In this document: one piece after another, positions 5,950 through 8,388 of the stretch
Layout of the letters: each line of letters begins with the position of its first letter
How positions within the stretch are numbered: the stretch's first letter is position 1
Assembly: GCA_001412425.1 (NCBI GenBank)
Contig: LKUH01000018.1
Location: 1 to 8,388, forward strand
DNA from: Candidatus Cloacimonas sp. SDB
GTDB taxonomy: Bacteria; Cloacimonadota; Cloacimonadia; Cloacimonadales; TCS61
Direction: 5' to 3'
DNA: 8,388 nucleotides
The notes under the pieces: model-generated
What the model was told of the DNA's origin: nothing
The model's input: the letters and a program-made list of their open reading frames with translations, nothing else
Databases searched by the model: none
Program-made: the position numbers and the translations under genes

Positions 5950-8388
5950 CTATTTGATGAGAACCAGTTTTAAACAATTACTTCGATCAGCTTGCTTCAT
6001 CATTCCAATGTAAATCCCGCTGGAAACATCACGACCGCTATTGTCTTCGCCCTGCCAGATTACCTTGTGGTTTCCGGCCGGCAGATATTCTTCCTTAAAA
6101 GTTTTAACAAGTTCCCCCTTAATGTTGAAAATATCAATACGTACCTTACCCGGCTGAGCAACAAAATATTCAATTGTTGTTGCCGGATTAAAGGGATTTG
6201 GATAATTATTAACCAGCTTCGATTTGAAGGGGATTTCCGCATCGTTTGAAGAAGTGTTGTCATATTCGGGCAGATCAATATAATCTATCCAGATACAATC
6301 AGATCCGGAAGAAACATATCCGTCTTTCTGATAACGCCATTGAAAAGTGTGTTGCACGGTCGTAACATTAAACGCTTCCTGGCTCCAGTCTATCTCGCCG
6401 TCCCAACGCTCGATTTCCACATCATCTATCAGGAAAGTCAGGTAGTCATAATTGTCGTGGATCGGGTCATCTTCACAGGAAACTTTTTTAAAGAAACTGA
6501 TGTATCCGGGAGAGATTACGTTAAGTGAGATACTTAAAGTGGAAGATTGATTATCTCCGATCATTCCTGATCGTGCCGAATAAAAACCGTCGTATGCTTC
6601 AGAATCATCAATGAACCAGTTTTCTTGTCCGGAAGTGTACCATTCATCACCCAGTTCTCCATTCTCAAAACTTTCAATATCGGATATTTCCAGATAGAAA
6701 TCGATTATATTTTCGTTTTCACTCAATTGGATGTCCTCCACTAGAGCAGAATACCCTGCTGCCGATAAGGCGATCTGATACTCTCCAACCGGTATTTCCG
6801 GAAATTCAAATGCTCCGGTTTCGTCTGAATAGAAAGTCTCCAGCGGTGTATGCAGTATTTCTATGCGGCAGCCTTCCAGAGGTTCAGAAGTTTCTGCATC
6901 ATAAACAGTTCCGGAAAGTGAGGTAAAGGGCACCGGATTGAGTGTCGCGTCCAGAATCGTCGGTTCGGTGGGACTGATCTGAACATTTTCCTGAGTAATT
7001 GAATCATAGCCGTAAGCGGAAAATGTAACAGTATAATTTTCGGGTAACAGTAATCTATAATAACTGCCAAATTGCTGATTAGATCTGTAAGGTTCTCTGA
7101 ATTCACCAGTATCATCGATCCCATCAATAAAAACAGTTCCTACAAGAGGTTCTCGTGAAGCCTCAGATGTTATGTGACCCTTTAACAGGGCATAATTTTG
7201 CCGGTTCAATAAAGTTAAGGCAGCGTCAAGATTGTCGGTACAGATCTGTTCTACCTGGTAGGCGGGAGGAATAAATTGCGTGGCTAATTCAATGGTGTAG
7301 GAAAAGATCCCTTTGCTTCCATAGGCGAAATCATCCAGAGTTCCCATGCAGGCATAGAGTTCCCACGATTCCTGCGGTGTATAATTGCCGTAAACTAACG
7401 AAGGTATCTGCTCTGCCATATCCACACAAAGTTCTGAAAGTGCATCATGATCCGGAGCAGAGATATCTTCATTATAACCGTAAGGATGCAGAACCAGTTC
7501 GCCATAACTGTGATAACTTATTCCTGCTACAAAATGGTGGGCATCAAATAACTCGGCAATGATCTGATTTTCCGGTTCGGACAAAGGTTCGGGTCCATGA
7601 TATACCTGGCTTTCCCAGGAATCTGAGGTTCCAACCGGACCCCATTGAAAACTGTAATTCCGGTTTGTATCCACTCCATCCGGATAACCATAGTTATACT
7701 CTTCGTCCAGGCTACCGTTTTCATTATTGTCCCGGATGTTTTTTCTCCACCAGATATCCATTTCATCAGTAACAATTGTGTGCCCGTTGGGATTGGCGAT
7801 CGGTACGAACCAGATCTGGCTATTATCTACGTTATCAGTTATAGTCGGGTCAGTTCCGTAATTATCTACAACGTGGTTCAAAATGGTCATTGTAACTTCT
7901 GTGCTGATGGGCTCACGGGCATGGTGGGCACCAAAAAAGTAAATACTCGGTTCATCTTCTTCAACTGCAACATTATCGGAAACTTTCAGCCCCCAGATCT
8001 CCTGATTATAATTGAGATAATTATCATTTCCTGCCTCATAGTAGATTTTTCCCCAGGAATCACCCAGATTGTGAAGCTCGCAGATATCAGGATACAGGTA
8101 CGAGAGCAGCAGAAGTTCATCGTAAACCTCATCATACGTTCTGTAACCTGCCAAATCCCGGGTAGAACGCAGATTGGCTTTCATCTGCTCCTCTGTCTGC
8201 GTAATGATTGGATCATAACCGTGATTGATTAAATTCTGGTATTGAGTTATAGTAACAACCAAGTCTAAATATTCGCCCGGTTGGCAGGATGCTACATCAT
8301 ATTGGCTATCCTGGAATTCACGAATTAAAGTCTGATCAGGGTTAGCGAAACGGATCACCATTTTTTCTTCAGAATTAAGAGTGATAAT
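5950..8388 (-). CDS. Carboxypeptidase T-like (M14A) zinc carboxypeptidase, 5' end cut by the window, with FlgD/Por-type tail
   Basis: Predicted secreted carboxypeptidase. Numbering is from the first visible Met (8361), but nine more sense codons (IITLNSEEK) run to the right edge with no stop, so the true start and signal peptide lie outside. Residues 1-66 are part of a prodomain. The catalytic domain (about 70-390) has zinc ligands H147 and E150 (HHARE) and H284 (SYHSYG), R206 (WWRK), N233/R234 (DTNRNY), Y336 and catalytic E358 (YTIEL). Y336-E358 spacing is 22, as CPA Tyr248-Glu270. Without gaps, D343 falls on CPA position 255, Asp in CPB, so Lys/Arg preference is inferred. Two transthyretin/CarboxypepD_reg-like domains follow (394-475, 480-558), unusual for an M14A enzyme. 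Residues 562-700 look like a MAM-like jelly-roll domain (tentative; C629 and C689 could pair). The tail is 719-803. The subtilase gene starts 101 bases downstream. Confidence 0.95.
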   Translation of the reverse strand: MITLNSEEKMVIRFANPDQTLIREFQDSQYDVASCQPGEYLDLVVTITQYQNLINHGYDPIITQTEEQMKANLRSTRDLAGYRTYDEVYDELLLLSYLYPDICELHNLGDSWGKIYYEAGNDNYLNYNQEIWGLKVSDNVAVEEDEPSIYFFGAHHAREPISTEVTMTILNHVVDNYGTDPTITDNVDNSQIWFVPIANPNGHTIVTDEMDIWWRKNIRDNNENGSLDEEYNYGYPDGVDTNRNYSFQWGPVGTSDSWESQVYHGPEPLSEPENQIIAELFDAHHFVAGISYHSYGELVLHPYGYNEDISAPDHDALSELCVDMAEQIPSLVYGNYTPQESWELYACMGTLDDFAYGSKGIFSYTIELATQFIPPAYQVEQICTDNLDAALTLLNRQNYALLKGHITSEASREPLVGTVFIDGIDDTGEFREPYRSNQQFGSYYRLLLPENYTVTFSAYGYDSITQENVQISPTEPTILDATLNPVPFTSLSGTVYDAETSEPLEGCRIEILHTPLETFYSDETGAFEFPEIPVGEYQIALSAAGYSALVEDIQLSENENIIDFYLEISDIESFENGELGDEWYTSGQENWFIDDSEAYDGFYSARSGMIGDNQSSTLSISLNVISPGYISFFKKVSCEDDPIHDNYDYLTFLIDDVEIERWDGEIDWSQEAFNVTTVQHTFQWRYQKDGYVSSGSDCIWIDYIDLPEYDNTSSNDAEIPFKSKLVNNYPNPFNPATTIEYFVAQPGKVRIDIFNIKGELVKTFKEEYLPAGNHKVIWQGEDNSGRDVSSGIYIGMMKQADRSNCLKLVLIK
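5953..6207 (-). repeat. C-terminal FlgD/Por-type tail module, copy 3 (M14A carboxypeptidase)
   Basis: This segment encodes the last 85 residues of the M14A carboxypeptidase, starting NYPNPFNPATTIEY, with IFNIKGELV, VIWQGEDNSGRDV and SSGIYIGMM, and ending in LKLVLIK. It differs most from the other two at its end (Cys-Leu-Lys in place of the Lys/Arg-Met stretch). Family known from FCB secreted proteins; sorting function inferred. Confidence 0.85.

Noticed and set aside
6861..7775. Minus-strand frames of 82-88 codons (6861-7127 and 7527-7775) inside the M14A gene
   Set aside because: Out-of-frame shadows of a continuous, motif-rich coding frame; they do not mark a frameshift, because the main frame is intact from the edge to the stop.
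7645..8232. Plus-strand open frame of 195 codons inside the M14A gene
   Set aside because: It lies wholly opposite a well-supported catalytic domain, has no recognisable domain, an Ile/Val-rich composition typical of an antisense shadow, and no clear ribosome binding site.

Overview
The window holds three large genes, all on the minus strand. They encode three secreted proteases: a carboxypeptidase T-like M14 enzyme (5950 to beyond the right edge), a subtilisin-family S8 protease fused to a parallel beta-helix (2741-5848), and a second M14 carboxypeptidase of the N/E/D (M14B) type (46-2712). No RNA gene, mobile element, CRISPR array or convincing plus-strand gene was seen. The base composition is moderately AT-rich.

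All three proteins end in the same kind of module of about 85-95 residues. It opens with NYPNPFNP, continues with an 'I(Y/F)N(L/I)KG' strand and a 'WxGxDxxGxxVxSGIYF' core, and stops on a terminal lysine (MILLK, MVLMK, LVLIK). This is the FlgD-Ig-like / Por-secretion-tail family found in the FCB superphylum. With the codon use, the secreted multidomain proteins and the choice-of-anchor-Q-like beta-helix ending, it points to Candidatus Cloacimonadota or a relative (Marinimicrobia, Calditrichota, KSB1-type lineages). The phylum call is inference.

In transcription order (right to left): gene 3 is cut by the right edge, because its frame stays open to base 8388, so its signal peptide lies outside. 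A 101-base gap follows. The subtilase comes next; its start is best placed at an ATG at 5848 behind a GAGGA site, not at the GTG 12 bases upstream. Then a 28-base gap containing an 18-base near-palindrome leads to the M14B carboxypeptidase. The short gap suggests the last two genes are cotranscribed; the first may belong to the same unit.

Together the genes look like an extracellular protein-degradation set: one endopeptidase that creates new C-termini and two exopeptidases that trim them. By alignment to CPA, CPB and duck CPD, both carboxypeptidases carry the residues expected for removing C-terminal Lys/Arg, although they come from different M14 subfamilies. They also share similar tandem transthyretin-like domains, a similar N-terminal prodomain and the same tail, so domains have been combined around two different catalytic cores. 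None of this is a wholly new system. The less ordinary points are the subtilase/PMP-like beta-helix fusion, the shared accessory domains on different M14 cores, and a BACON-like domain that appears split by an inserted domain.
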